Source: Lepus europaeus (Eukaryota; Chordata; Mammalia; Lagomorpha; Leporidae). Taken from it: DNA of 64,000 nt. This document shows, one piece after another, positions 23,654-34,600 of this stretch (its first letter is position 1; each line of letters begins with the position of its first letter). The stretch covers positions 39,845,468-39,909,467 of the forward strand of contig NC_084838.1 of the NCBI RefSeq assembly GCF_033115175.1. The letters are read 5' to 3'. The position numbers and the translations under genes are program-made. Below the pieces are notes generated by a model. It saw only the letters and a program-made list of their open reading frames with translations, did not search any database and was not told the DNA's origin.

Positions 23654-23999
23654 TTTTCTTTTCTTTTTTTTTTTTTTTTTTTGACAGGCAGAGTGGTTAG
23701 TGAGAGAGAGAGACAGAGAGGAAGGTCTTCCTTTTTGCCGTTGGTTCACCCTCCAATGGCCGCCGCGACCGGCGCATCTCGCTGATCTGAAGCCAAGAGC
23801 CAGGTGCTTCTCCTGGTCTCCCATGCGGGTGCAGGGCCCAAGCACTTGGGCCATCCTCCACTGCCTTCCCGGGCCATAGCAGAGAGCTGGCCTGGAAGAG
23901 GGGCACCCAGGATAGAATCCGGCGCCCCAACCTGGACTAGAACCCGGTGTGCCGGCACCGCAAGGCGGAGGATTAGCCTGTTAAGCTATGGCGCCGGCC
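23654..23999 (-). mobile_element. C-SINE in L1 with 18-bp duplication
   Basis: Target duplication TACAGCTATAAATTTCTT at 23636-23653 and 24000-24017. Confidence 0.96.
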
Positions 24000-24276
24000 T
24001 ACAGCTATAAATTTCTTACTGCTTTTATTGCATCCCATGGGTTTTTGTGTGTTGCATTGGCATTTTCAGTCATCTCTTAAGTATTTTCTAATTCTCCTTG
24101 TGATTTTTGCCTTTGACCAATTGGTTATTTAGGAGCATTTGGTTTAATTTCCCACATACTGGTAAATTTCCCAAACTTCTTTTTTATAGTGATTTACAAT
24201 TCCATTACATTGTGATCAGAGAACATACTTTCCGTGATTTAAGTCCTTTTAAGTTTACTGACACGTGTTTTTGAAC

Positions 24277-24579
24277 TTAATATTTGGTCTGGCTTGGAGA
24301 GTGTTCCATGTGTACTTGAATCATTGGATGGAGTGCTCCATACGTGTCTGCTAGGTGTAGTTGAGAGAGTGTTGTCCAAGGAGTTGGTTTCATTGTTTGT
24401 CTTCTGCCTAGTTCTTCCATTATTGAAAGTGGAATATTGAAATCTTGAATTATTATTGCCAAGTTATCTATTTCTTCTTGCAGTTTGTCAATTTTTGCTT
24501 CATGCATTTTGGGCTCAGTTGTTAGAGGCATATGTGTTTGGTATATCTTCTTAATGGGTTGACTCATTATAAATTTCAT
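24277..24579 (-). pseudogene. L1 ORF2 endonuclease-region remnant
   Basis: A 100-codon open stretch whose translation contains the block IDNLAIIIQDFNIPLSIM, which resembles the endonuclease/linker part of L1 ORF2 (usual DFNxPLS). No active element; surrounding frames are broken. Confidence 0.6.
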
Positions 24580-24722
24580 TCTTCATCTCTTGTAATAATT
24601 TTTGTCTTCTGATACTCATATAACCACTCAATAGTTTTCTTTTGCTTATTGTTTACAGAGTATATCTTTTTCTGTCCTTTTACATTTTAGTTCATTTATG
24701 TCTTTGAATCCAAAGTATATCT

Positions 24723-25070
24723 TTTTAAATTTTAATTTATTTTTATTTTTTATTTTTGACAGAGTGGATAGTGAGAGAGAGAGACAGAGAGGAAGGTCTT
24801 CCTTTTTGCTGTTTGTTCACCCTCCAATGGCCGCTGCGGCCGGCGCATCTCGCTGATCTGAAGGCAGGAGCCAGGTGCTTCTCCTGGTCTCCCATGGGGT
24901 GCAGGGCCTAAGCACTTGGGCCATCCTCCACTGCCTTCCCGGGCCATAGCAGAGAGCTGGCCTGGAAGAGGGGCACCCAGGATAGAATCCGGCGCCCCAA
25001 CCTGGACTAGAACCCGGTGTGCTGGCGCCGCAAGGCGGAGGATTAGCCTGTTAAGCCACGGCGCCGGCCT
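24723..25070 (-). mobile_element. C-SINE in L1
   Basis: Duplication AAAGTATATCT at 24712-24722 and 25071-25081. Confidence 0.95.
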
Positions 25071-25117
25071 AAAGTATATCTAGAAAGCATATAGTTAGAT
25101 AATTTATTTTTAAATCC

Positions 25118-25420
25118 ACTTTTTAAAATATTTATTTATTTTATTTGAAAGAGTTACAGAGGGAGAGAAGGAGAGAGAGAGAAGTCTTCCATCCTCTGGT
25201 TCACTCCCCAATTAGCTGCAATGGCCAGAGCTGCACCCATCCAACGCCAGGAGCTGGGAGCTTCTTCTGGGTATCCCACATGAGTACAATTGCCCAAGGC
25301 TTTCCCAGGCCATAGCAGAGAGCTGGATTGGAAGTGGAGCAGCCGGGACTCAAACCGGCACCCATATGGGATGCTGGCACTGCAGGTGGTGGCTTTACCT
25401 GCTATGCCACAATGCCAGCC
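25118..25420 (-). mobile_element. C-SINE in L1 (chain of four, first)
   Basis: 'tttttaaaatatttatttattttatttg' start and 'gccacaatgccagcc' end. Confidence 0.88.
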
Positions 25421-25436
25421 CCTCTTTCATTTTTTT

Positions 25437-25790
25437 TTAATTTATTTATTTTTTATTTATTTTTGACAGGCAGAGTGGACAGTAGAGAGAGACAGCGAGA
25501 AAGGTCTTCCTTTTTTGCCGTTGGTTCACCCTCCAATGGCCGCCGCGGTAGCGCGCTGTGGCCGGCGCACCGCGCTGATCCGATGGCAGGAGCCAGGTGC
25601 TTCTCCTGGTCTCCCATGGGGTGCAGGGCCCAAGCACTTGGGCCATCCTCCACTGCACTCCCTGGCCACAGCAGAGAGCTGGCCTGGAAGAGGGGCAACT
25701 GGGACAGGATCAGTGCCCCGACCGGGACTAGAACCCGGTGTGCCGGCGCCGCAAGGCGGAGGATTAGCCTAGTGAGCTGCGGCGCCGGCC
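25437..25790 (-). mobile_element. C-SINE (chain, second)
   Basis: GACAGGCAGAG, head GCGGCGCCGGCC. Duplication CCTCTTTCATTTTT on both sides. Confidence 0.94.
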
Positions 25791-25800
25791 CCTCTTTCAT

Positions 25801-26131
25801 TTTTTAAAAATTTTATTTATTTCTTTATTTGAGATGTAGAGTTACAGACATAGAGAGGGAGAGACAGAAAAAAGTCTTCCATCTGCTGGTTCACTCTCCA
25901 AATGGCTGCAACAGCCAGAGTTAAGCCGATTCGGAGCCAGATGCCATGAGCTTCTTCCAGATCTCCATTGCAAGTGCAAAGGCCCAAGGACTTGGGCCAT
26001 CTTCCACTGCTTTCCCAGGCCATAAGCAGAGAGCTGGTTTGGAAGAGGAGCAGCTGGGACACTAACTGGCACCCGTATGGGATGCCGGCACCGCAGGCGG
26101 AGGCTTAGCCTACTACGGCCACAGTGCCGAT
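25801..26131 (-). mobile_element. C-SINE (chain, third)
   Basis: 'tttttaaaaattttatttatttctttattt' start, 'gccacagtgccgatcc' end. Confidence 0.88.
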
Positions 26132-26151
26132 CCTTTTAAAATCCATTTTCT

Positions 26152-26491
26152 TTTTTTTTTTTTTGACAGGCAGAGTGGATAGTGAGAGAGAGAGACAGAG
26201 AGAAAGGTCTTCCTTTTGCCGTTGGTTCACCCTCCAATGGCCGCCGCGGCTGGCGCGCTGCGTCCTGCGCATCGCGCTGATCCGATGGCAGGAGCCAGGT
26301 GCTTATCCTGGTCTCCCATGGGGTGCAGGGCCCAAGCACTTGGGCCATCCTCCACTGCACTCCCTGGCCACGCAGAGAGCTGGCCTGGAAGAGGGGCAAC
26401 CGGGACAGGATCGGTGCCCCGACCGGGACTAGAACCCGGTGTGCCGGCGCCACAAGGCGGAGGATTAGCCTAGTGAGCCGCGGCGCCGGCC
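26152..26491 (-). mobile_element. C-SINE (chain, fourth)
   Basis: Duplication TAAAATCCATTTTCT at 26137-26151 and 26492-26506. Confidence 0.96.
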
Positions 26492-26701
26492 TAAAATCCA
26501 TTTTCTAATCTCTTTTAATTGGAAAGATGAATCCATTTATATCTAATGTAATCACCAACACGTAGGATTTATGTCTATAATTTTCTATTCATTTTTTTCT
26601 GTTCATTTTTAATATATCTTGTTTGCTTGTTTTTCAGTTGCTCCATTACTGCCTTCTTTTTTTGTTAAATATTTTCTGGCTTGACATTTGAATTACCTTG
26701 T

Positions 26702-26975
26702 CAAAGAGGAAGAGAGTGCTCCCATCTGCTGACTTGCTCCTCAAATGCCCACAACAGCTGGGCTGGACCAGGCTGAAGCTGAGGGCTGGAAACTCAATTC
26801 AGTGCCCCATATGGGTGCCTTGGACCCAACTCCTTGAGCCATCACCTGCTGCTTCCCAGGGTGCACGGAGCAGGAAATGAATCAGGAGCTCAGCCGAGGC
26901 TCAGACCTAAGCACCCCAGTGTAGAATGTTGGCACCCAAAGCAGCTTTTTAACCACTGGGCCACGTGTTCCTCCA
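26702..26975 (-). mobile_element. Old C-SINE in L1
   Basis: 'gtgctcccatctgctgacttgctcc' to 'taaccactgggccacgtg'. Confidence 0.7.
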
Positions 26976-27185
26976 GCTTTTACTATATTTTTTGAGCTTT
27001 TTCTTTTTGAGTTGTTGCTCTGAAGATTACAATTATTTTCATTTATGTTAACATTTTGAATTTGTCCTAATAAATCTAATCTTTATCATAACTTTCCCCT
27101 AATAAAGTTTAATTCATAACAAGCTATTTTGAACCAATATCAACTTATTTCAATAGTAAGTAAAAATGTAAAATTCTACTCCCAG

Positions 27186-27267
27186 GACTGGCACTGTGGC
27201 GTAGTGGGTTAAGCTGCTGCCTGTAGTGCTGGCATGCCATATGGGTGCCAGTTCAAGTTCCACTTCT
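27186..27267 (+). mobile_element. C-SINE head, truncated at 3' side
   Basis: 'aggactggcactgtggcgtagtgggttaagct' with A box, cut where the next SINE begins after a CTT repeat. Confidence 0.75.
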
Positions 27268-27279
27268 TCTTCTTCTTTT

Positions 27280-27616
27280 TTTTTTTTTTGACAGGCAGAG
27301 TGGACAGTAAGAGAGAGAGACAGAGAGAAAGGTCTTCCTTTACCATTGGTTCACCCTCCAATGGCCACCGCAGCTGGCGCGCTGCGGCCAGCGCACCGTG
27401 CTGATCCGAAGGCAGGAGCCAGGTGCTTCTCCTGGTCTCCCATGCGGGTGCAGGGCCCACGGACCTAGGCCATCCTCCACTGCACTCCCGGGCCACAGCA
27501 GAGAGCTGGCCTGGAAGAGGAGCAACCGGGACAGAATCCGGTGCCCCGACCGGGACTAGAACCCGTGTGCTGGGGCCACAAGGCACAGGATTAGCCTATT
27601 GAGCCGTGGCGCCGGC
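27280..27616 (-). mobile_element. C-SINE
   Basis: Poly-T, GACAGGCAGAG; head CGTGGCGCCGGC. Confidence 0.9.
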
Positions 27617-27638
27617 TTTTCTTTTCTTTTCTTTTTTT

Positions 27639-27979
27639 TTTTTAAGATTTATGTATTTATTTGAAAGTCTGAGTTACACAGAGAGTGAAGGAGAAGCGGC
27701 GGGGGGGGGGGGGTAGGGGGGTTCCAATCTGCTGGTTCACTCCCTAAATGGCAGCAATGACAGGAACTGTGCCGATCCAAAGCCAGAAACCAGGAGCTTC
27801 TTCTGGATCTCCCACGTGGGTGCAGGGGCCCAAGCACTTGGGCCATCCTCTGCTGCTTTCTCATGTTATAAGCAGAGAGCTGGATTGGAAGAGGAGCAGC
27901 TGGGACACGAACCAGCAGCCCTGTGGAAATGCCAGCGCCACAGGCAGAGGCTTAGCCCACTAGGCCACAGTGCCGGCCC
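27639..27979 (-). mobile_element. C-SINE with G-run
   Basis: AAGATTTATGTATTTATTT start; run of about 14 G near 27700; end CCACAGTGCCGGCCC. Confidence 0.9.
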
Positions 27980-28239
27980 TGATGTAGACTTCTTTTAAAT
28001 GATAGAAAAAAGAATTATAAGCAAAAATATATTTATATTACCTTTATGTTTGTCTCTATAGTTACCTTTAGCTACCTTTAGTTACCTTTAGTGTTCTTTG
28101 TCATGTGGATTTGAGTTACTGTCTAGTTTCCCTTAGTTCAGCCTGAAGGACACCCTTCAGAGTATTTTTAGTAGGACATATTTGCTAGCAGTAGATTCTC
28201 TCAGTTTTTGTTTCTCTAGGAATGTCTAGATTTCTCCTT

Positions 28240-28531
28240 AAATTTTTTTAAATGTATTGAATTATTTGGAAAGGAGAGTTACAGAAGGAGAGAGATATCT
28301 TCCTCTTCCATCCTCTGTTCACTCCCCAGATGGCCGCAATGGTCAGGGCTGGGCGAGCTTCATCTGAGTCTCCCATGTGGGTGCAGGGACCAAACACTTG
28401 GGCCATCTTCTACTGCTTTCCCAGCTGCATTAGCAGGGGGCTGGCTGGGGAGCACAGCAGCCAGGGCCAGAACTCCAGGATGCTGGCAGTGTAGGCGGCA
28501 GCCTAGCCCACTGTGCCACAATGCAAACCTG
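28240..28531 (-). mobile_element. Older C-SINE in L1
   Basis: 'aaatgtattgaattatttgg' to 'gtgccacaatgcaaacc'. Confidence 0.8.
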
Positions 28532-28540
28532 ACTCTTTTC

Positions 28541-28858
28541 ATTTTTTTTTTTAATCTGAAAAGCAGATTTACAGAGAGAGAAAGAGAGGGAGAGAGATCT
28601 TCCATCGGCTGGTTCACCTTCATAATGGCTACAATGGCTGGAGCTGGGCCAGACCGAAGTCAGGAACCGGGAGCTTCCTTTAGGTCTCCCACGTGGGTGG
28701 CAGGGGCCCAGGGACTTGGGCCATCCTCCTCTGCTTTCTCAAGTGCATTAGCAGAGAGCTGGATTGGAAGTGGAACAGCCAGGACACGAACTGGTGTCCA
28801 TATGGAATGCTGGCGTGGTAGGCGGTGGCTTTATGGACTACACCAAAATGCTGGCCCC
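28541..28858 (-). mobile_element. C-SINE in L1
   Basis: Poly-T start, end 'aaaatgctggcccc'; L1 sequence resumes directly after. Confidence 0.88.
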
Positions 28859-28910
28859 TCCTTAATTTTTGATGAATAGTTTTGCTGGGTACAGAATTTT
28901 GCCCCAACAC

Positions 28911-28930
28911 TGTGTGTGTGTGTGTGTGTA
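28911..28930. repeat. (TG)n microsatellite
   Basis: About 10 TG units at the end of the L1 remnant. Confidence 0.85.
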
Positions 28931-30264
28931 GGGTTACACAACATTAAAGGACCAGAAATTCCCGTGTGGCCTCTAAGTAGGGTAAAGTTCAAATTACAGG
29001 GAAGAACCGCAGAGCCAGCCTCAGGGCTTTGCCATTGAAGTGCCCTGTGCCTCAGCTAGCCTGGCTTCCAGGATCTCACAGTCCTATCCTGAGTGTGCGC
29101 AGCGAGGATGTAGCAAATTCCCAGGGCCTGTGTGTCCACAGAGGCCAGAGGGAACGGTCTGGCCCAGCAGGCTAGGATCCCAAAACTCGAGTGTACAGCA
29201 GGGTAAAGAATTTAGCCCCAAGTGAAGACAGTGACGAACCTAGGAGCCCCAAAGCAGGAGAGCATGAAATAAGCCAAGGAAGGTTGCGATGTGCCTGCCT
29301 AGGCCAGGGCGCTAGCAGACACTCTTGTAAGCAAGACTTCTTGGCTTCTGCACTTAGGGAAGAGGCTCCTGTCAAATGTTCCTCAGGTGAAAGGGTGAGT
29401 TCCAGGAAAGTGTTCCAAGTGTTCCCGGAAAGAAGGCAAGCAAGCAAGGTTGTTGTAAAAGCCTTGTCTGTGTGGAGCCCGGGCCCAGGTCAGGGCAGTG
29501 CTGTCCTTGTGGCTCTGAGGCCACTGAGATCGGGAGGGCATGGCGGTCCTGACCTTGGTCCTGCAGAAGACATGGACTTCATGGTTGGAAGAAGTCGGGT
29601 CCAGGCGGAAGTCCAGGCCCAGGCAGAGCCTGCAATTACAGGGCTCGTTCCTCCTAGATGCGGGGAAAAGACCATTGTGTAGCCATCACTCGGGCCTGGA
29701 GGGCCAGGATCCTCAGTGGGGACAGGCTGTGGGGCCAGTGGGGCCGGACATTCCCCCGAACTGCGTGATTCAAAGATCAGCAACTATATTCAGTGCCTCC
29801 CTGGGAGCCTGTGTCCCCAGCCAGGCCTTACCAGCCAGCGTGGGCCAAGGATGTCAGGCACCTCTGTCCCCTCTCTCCACTGTCCAGATTTGGTCTCTGG
29901 GGATGTACCCCTTCAGGTTAGCCAGAAAGCCTTCCTCCATCTCCTCCTAGGAGGAAAATTTCTCTGACTCCAAGAAAATCTGTTAGTTCTAATGTTTATA
30001 CACGTTCTGAAGAGAATGGTTCGTTTCTCATGACCAGGAATATTTTTTTCTTCCCAAGTAGATGTTTCTTCTGATGGGTGGGTGCTATCTTCTGTCTTTG
30101 CTGTTTGGGTTTTACATTTTGGAGACCCCAGGAACATGGGCTTGCAGGAAGGAGGGAATTGACTTCAGTTTGGGCTTCCTAAAGATGACCAGGGCCCTGG
30201 AGGGAGGTTGACACTGGCACTGCCCAACCGCCCCCACCCCACGTCCATTACTCCTGCTCAGAAG
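28931..30264. other. Unique sequence downstream of DNAJB5
   Basis: SINE-free. The longest frame (163 codons on plus, 29191-29682) has no recognisable domain and no supporting splice or polyadenylation pattern; no gene assigned. Confidence 0.4.
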
Positions 30265-30281
30265 CCATAGTTTTAAAATAT

Positions 30282-30287
30282 TTTATT
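30282..30287 (-). promoter_or_regulatory. DNAJB5: Polyadenylation signal of DNAJB5
   Basis: AATAAA on the minus strand (tttatt on plus), about 1.17 kb after the stop codon. The next downstream sequence is not gene-like. Confidence 0.7.
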
Positions 30288-31216
30288 TTTTCCATAATAC
30301 TGTCATTACAAAAAAATACAAAAAAACTACTATAAAAACATTCAGGGGCTTGTCAAAGTGAGAAAACCTAGAGACCCCACCCCAGGACCTGGCTGAAGCA
30401 GCCCTCCCGCCCCCCTGCTCTTTCACTGTTTGACCCTTACACACGGTGGGAGTGGGGTGGGGTCACATGGGCATCCAAGGGCTGGAGATTCCCCACACAG
30501 CCTCCAAGAAGGGTAAGAAATAAGTAGCTTCACATATCACAAAAGTGGGATTTGCAAGTTTGGGGTGGCTAGACCCTGAGTTCAGAGGTGTGGGGAGAAA
30601 CCTGTGACCCTGAATCTCTTGCGGGAGGGGAGGGGAGCTACTGCTTGAACCCAGAGCCCTTTTCCTTCCCATGGAGGCTGGGAGATGGGCCTCGCCCCTG
30701 CCTCTCGCCTTAGTGCCTCGGCGCCCCCCGCCAGCGCTCCTGTGAGCACCAAGCACCGGGGAGGACGGTGCTCTGGCTCTCTCAGCTGTAGGTAGCGGTA
30801 GCGCAGCTGTCAGGGAGGCGCTGAGGGGCAGGTCACCTCCCTGTGTCAAATGAAAAGTGTCTCGTGCTCCGTGGCCCTGGTCACGGGCGGCAGGCCTTGC
30901 CCTCCCGCCTCCTCTCCTCTCCTGCTTCCCGGGAGAGGCAGACAGCTCTAGGCGAGTCCTTCTCGTGCGTGAATGTGTGCAAGAACCTCGGACATGGTGA
31001 CCCTGGGGGCGTGGGAAGGCAGTGTCCTTCCTGTCTTCCTCCTCTCCCACGAGGAAGCCAAGGGCAAGGAGAGGAAAGGGACTAGCACAGCTCAGGGGAA
31101 GGAGGACATGCTATGTACAGGCGTGGACAGGGACTCTATATCTTCAAGTAGCACTCAGGTCACTCTCCAGCCACCGGCGTGGGCGCTGGCTTCAAAGCTC
31201 GTGACACGAAAACTGA

Positions 31217-31264
31217 CCCCTGGCCTGGGCTAGCTCCCCACCCCTGGCCTGGGCTAGCTCCCCA
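31217..31264. repeat. Perfect 24-bp tandem duplication in the DNAJB5 3'UTR
   Basis: Two identical adjacent copies, 31217-31240 and 31241-31264, of a unit containing TGGCCTGGGCTAGCTC. A local duplication. Confidence 0.85.
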
Positions 31265-31457
31265 CCTCCCTCCCACTTCCCCAAGGCAGCCCAGCTCTGA
31301 AAGGGGTCAGGGACAGGGACATATTCCTGGAAACCAGTGGCATTTTTTTGCATTTTAGAAAAAGTTGCCAGTGTCCAGTGGACATGAAACTGGGTGCACA
31401 CTGGGTGGGTGAGTGGGGGTATTGCTGTGGTAGACCCTGGATTGGTGGGGGCAGAGC

Positions 31458-31691
31458 CTAGGAACAGGGTAGGTGCTGCTTAAGGATCTGTCGTGTCTGT
31501 GGTGTTAATCTGTCTGGGAAGCGAACTTTGAACTCAACAATGAGGTCTCCTCGCTGGGTGGGCACCTTGGGGAAGGGAAGGCCCTCCCCGCGGAGTCTCT
31601 TCACGGTGCCAGGCTTGATGACATCATTGCAGGGCAAAGGGATCACACGGCCATCGATGGTGGGAATGTTCACGGTGCAGCCACACAGCGC
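31458..31691 (-). CDS. DNAJB5: DNAJB5 terminal coding exon
   Basis: Acceptor CCCCAG|GCGCTGTG. Encodes [16 protein letters not shown] through LKQHLPCS and the TAG stop at 31460-31458. This is C-terminal domain II and the dimerisation tail of class B J-proteins. The 3'UTR continues in the same exon. Confidence 0.95.
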   Translation of the reverse strand, partial: ALCGCTVNIPTIDGRVIPLPCNDVIKPGTVKRLRGEGLPFPKVPTQRGDLIVEFKVRFPDRLTPQTRQILKQHLPCS

Positions 31692-34600
31692 CTGGGGAAG
31701 CAAGGTAGACAGTAAGGACGGGTGGGGTAGAGGGAGTGGGAAGGAGGAAAAAGAGTGAGGAAAAAATGAGCCAGTCGGTGGGAGAGGGAATGGCCCTGCC
31801 ATGCCCTCAACACACACACACACGCACACACAAACACACACACGCACACACACACGTAACCTGACCAGGCCCCACCTCCTTGAGGCTGATCAGGGCACTG
31901 TAGAGCACGTTGGTGCCGTCGCGGCGGAAGTGCGCGTGGGGCTTGTCTTTGAGCACAAAGACGATGTCGGCGGGGATGTTGTCAGGCGTGGCGTCGCCCT
32001 CCTTGGGGAAGGTGATCTTGGTGCCCTCCTTCCAGCCGCGCTTGATGACGATGTGCAGGATCTTGTCCTCTGTGCGCACAGTCCGCCCGTCGGGGTTGAG
32101 GCGCCGCCGTGTGATCTTCATGCGCTTGGTGGAGCCGTGGTAGATCTCTTCCAGGGACACCCGCAGCTCATGCACCACAGGTGGGTCCTGCACCTTGCGC
32201 CGAGGGTACAGTGGTTCTGGGGGTCGCCTCGGACCCCTGCTCAGCCCATTGAAGCCAAAGCGGCCAAAGGCGCCAAATGGGTCCTCATCTTCATCCACAT
32301 CCATATCATCTGGGTCAAAGCCACTGAAGGGCCGTGTGGACCGGCTGCTGGCAAAGAAGATATCGAAGGGGTTGGAGCCACCAAAAAAGGAGGCAAAGGT
32401 GGCATGGGGGTCCCCATGAAAGGTGTAGTGAAAGGAGCCACTGGAGCCACCTGATGAACCACCGCCGGTCTTCAGGCCTGGAGGGGAGGAGAAGTTAGGG
32501 GCAGTGTGGCTCATTCTGGCTCCCCCCATCCCTCCCCTGCCCTCTACCTCCCAGGTCAGGGCTCTAGAGAAAGAAAGAACCGTTAACTCCAGAGAGGGCC
32601 TGGCTGGTAGGGTAAGGAAGTCTCCCAGGGTGATTTCCACTGTTAGTTATACACTGACTCATAGTGAAATTCAAAGAAGGGAGTTACCTAACGGGGAAAA
32701 AGCCAGGGCTAGAGGTCACAGAGGATGCGCCTTCCGTCTCTATTGTGTTTTCTACATCCTCATGGCCCAAAGATGTGTCACAAAGCCTTGCGGGGCTGAC
32801 CTAGCATCACAGGACAAGTGACTGCCGGCTCCCAAGTCTTTGCTTATGTCCAAAGGCACAGAGGCAGGAGACAGGCAGAGAGGATTCGACCACGCGGGGG
32901 CTAGGAAGCGACCTTCGCCAGGGAGGTGGGGGTGTGGCCCAAGACGCCCACTGCCCCTCTGCTTTGCTAATGCTGCCTTCCCTGGCTCCTGCCCAAACGG
33001 GAAATCAGGAAGGCTTGAGCATAGGAAAGCTCATTCATGTGGAGATGAGGAGCTATGTTTCTAGTACAAATTTTTAAATATTTGTTCCCACACTCTGCTC
33101 ACAGAGTTGCACAGCTCCATGGAGTGTCATTCACACATTGTGCAGACACAGAGCACAATGGGGATGGAGCTCCCTGAAGTTATACAACACCAAGCTGTCT
33201 ACTGCTCGCCTAATAGCAAGCAGCCAGTGATGAATGGGCTGGCGCCTTGTAGGTGGTGACCCCAGCTGTCTCTGGAACCAAGTCCTGTCTGTGGGGCTCA
33301 GATTCTTGGAGGCAGCCTGGGGGTGGTGGGAAGTGTGGGAAGGGGTTCACACTGAGACCGGATCCACAATATGTGGTCTGAGCGTGGGGCCCAGCCTAGG
33401 GGAAGGCTTCCTTCCCTTTGAGCCGGTGTTTTCCGATAATTTCAATTGGCCTTGGAAGCCGGAGCCTAAATTAGCCTCTTACTTCCTGGGACCGCAGGAC
33501 AGATTGGGATTTCATTAGAGAGGCCAAAGGACTTGTGGCAGCTGCCTCTTCGCCCTCCCCCAAGCCGTGGGGTCTGTTGGGGGACTGCTTATCAAGCAAG
33601 CAGCTTGGCAGAGCCGGAGAAAGAAGAGGGAGGGCGGTGGATTGGTGACGACAGGAGGGGGTAATTCTCACCGCAGGGATTCCTGCTCTACCTCCACCAC
33701 CCTCTTTTCAAGCTGGGAACAACTTGTCCCCAGCCAGAGCTGCACACACAGTCTGTGTGCACAACTGTTCTGGCTGGCTCCTGGGAGGGGCAGGGAGCAC
33801 AGAAATCGAGCCAGCATCTCCAAGGCCGCTTCTCCTTCTGCAGGGCCCCCACTGTCTCCTCGGGGGCCCGCCTGGGGTAGGGGTCAGCATCTGGCCCTGA
33901 GCGCCGGGGCCGGAGCGGTTCCCTTCACTTAGGGGTGGCCATGCGGGAGGGGTGAGTTTTGGGGGCAGCTCGCCCAGTTCCGCCTTCTTCCTAAACACAG
34001 GTGAGGCATGGAGAGGGCTGAGTGCAAGTCCGAGAGAGAGGTCACGCGGCGGCTCGGCGTCTGTGCTGCTCCCTGCCTCCCCACCGGTGCCACTGCCAAC
34101 CCTCTGCCCAGGGAGGAAAATGTCTTAGCTGGGAGAATACTGGGGATTCCAGCCAGCGCCTGGTGGATCTGGGAACCGGCAAGGCTAGGAGGTGAGCAGG
34201 AGAACCCTGCAGGTGCGGCAGCACAGAGAGTGAGGGGGGTTTGGGAGGTGGGGGTGCACAGACGATAGGAGCAGACAGGCGTGGGACAAGAAGCAGGGGC
34301 AGGAAAGAATCTCATTGACCCATTTCATTCTGTGCAGTAAAGGTGATGCCTTTGGGGAAGAGGGACAGTTCCTCCCAGGAAGGAGAGTCCTCAGCTGTGA
34401 CAATGTCTCTTAATATAGCCTGACAGGTGCCTGTGGCTGGCGGGTGGCAGGCCGCCCTGAGGGGCAGGCCCAGAATTAGCAGCTACATCATGCTCGTGGG
34501 ATGTGCTGGGAGGGGCCACCCTCTCTGAGGCTTTATTTGGGCCTTTCCTGCCACCCGCCCTGTGCCCAGGCACCCAGGGGAGGGGGTAAAATGCCAGTAA

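Larger units (their letters stand above)
20031..28912 (-). mobile_element. Ancient LINE-1 (L1M-like), fragmented by SINEs
   Basis: One old L1 read on minus, 3' end at low coordinates. Segments lie at about 20031-20195, 21119-21255, 21798-22062, 22383-22539, 23214-23653, 24000-24722, 25071-25117, 26492-26701, 26976-27185, 27980-28239 and 28859-28912. They keep the order of mammalian L1M antisense sequence, with phrases such as 'gtagtatctcatt..ttttaatttgcattt', 'tttgatccattttgagt', 'cagctataaattt' and 'gagttactgtctagt'. Most of the reverse transcriptase part is missing at about 23440-23470. About 20 C-SINEs are inserted in or between the segments. Confidence 0.8.
30265..31457 (-). other. DNAJB5: DNAJB5 3'UTR
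   Basis: About 1.2 kb of SINE-free sequence between the TAG and an AATAAA on the minus strand (30287-30282), so cleavage is expected near 30265. It contains a perfect tandem duplication of 24 bp at 31217-31264. The 3' boundary is inferred from the polyadenylation signal only. Confidence 0.75.

Noticed and set aside
25453-25800. 115-codon frame and many similar frames elsewhere
   Set aside because: These are translations of C-SINE copies; the same peptides recur in every young copy, so they reflect the repeat and not protein genes.
20031-28912. Regularly recurring similar sequence, looking array-like
   Set aside because: Repeats are about 340-bp SINEs with target duplications, not CRISPR repeats with spacers.
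29191-29682. 163-codon frame on plus downstream of DNAJB5
   Set aside because: No recognisable domain, no matching splice signals, and the opposite strand is equally open.
34392-34560. MEF2- or SRF-like AT cores in the DNAJB5 intron
   Set aside because: Candidate motifs near 34410 and 34531 differ from both consensus patterns by one or more key bases.
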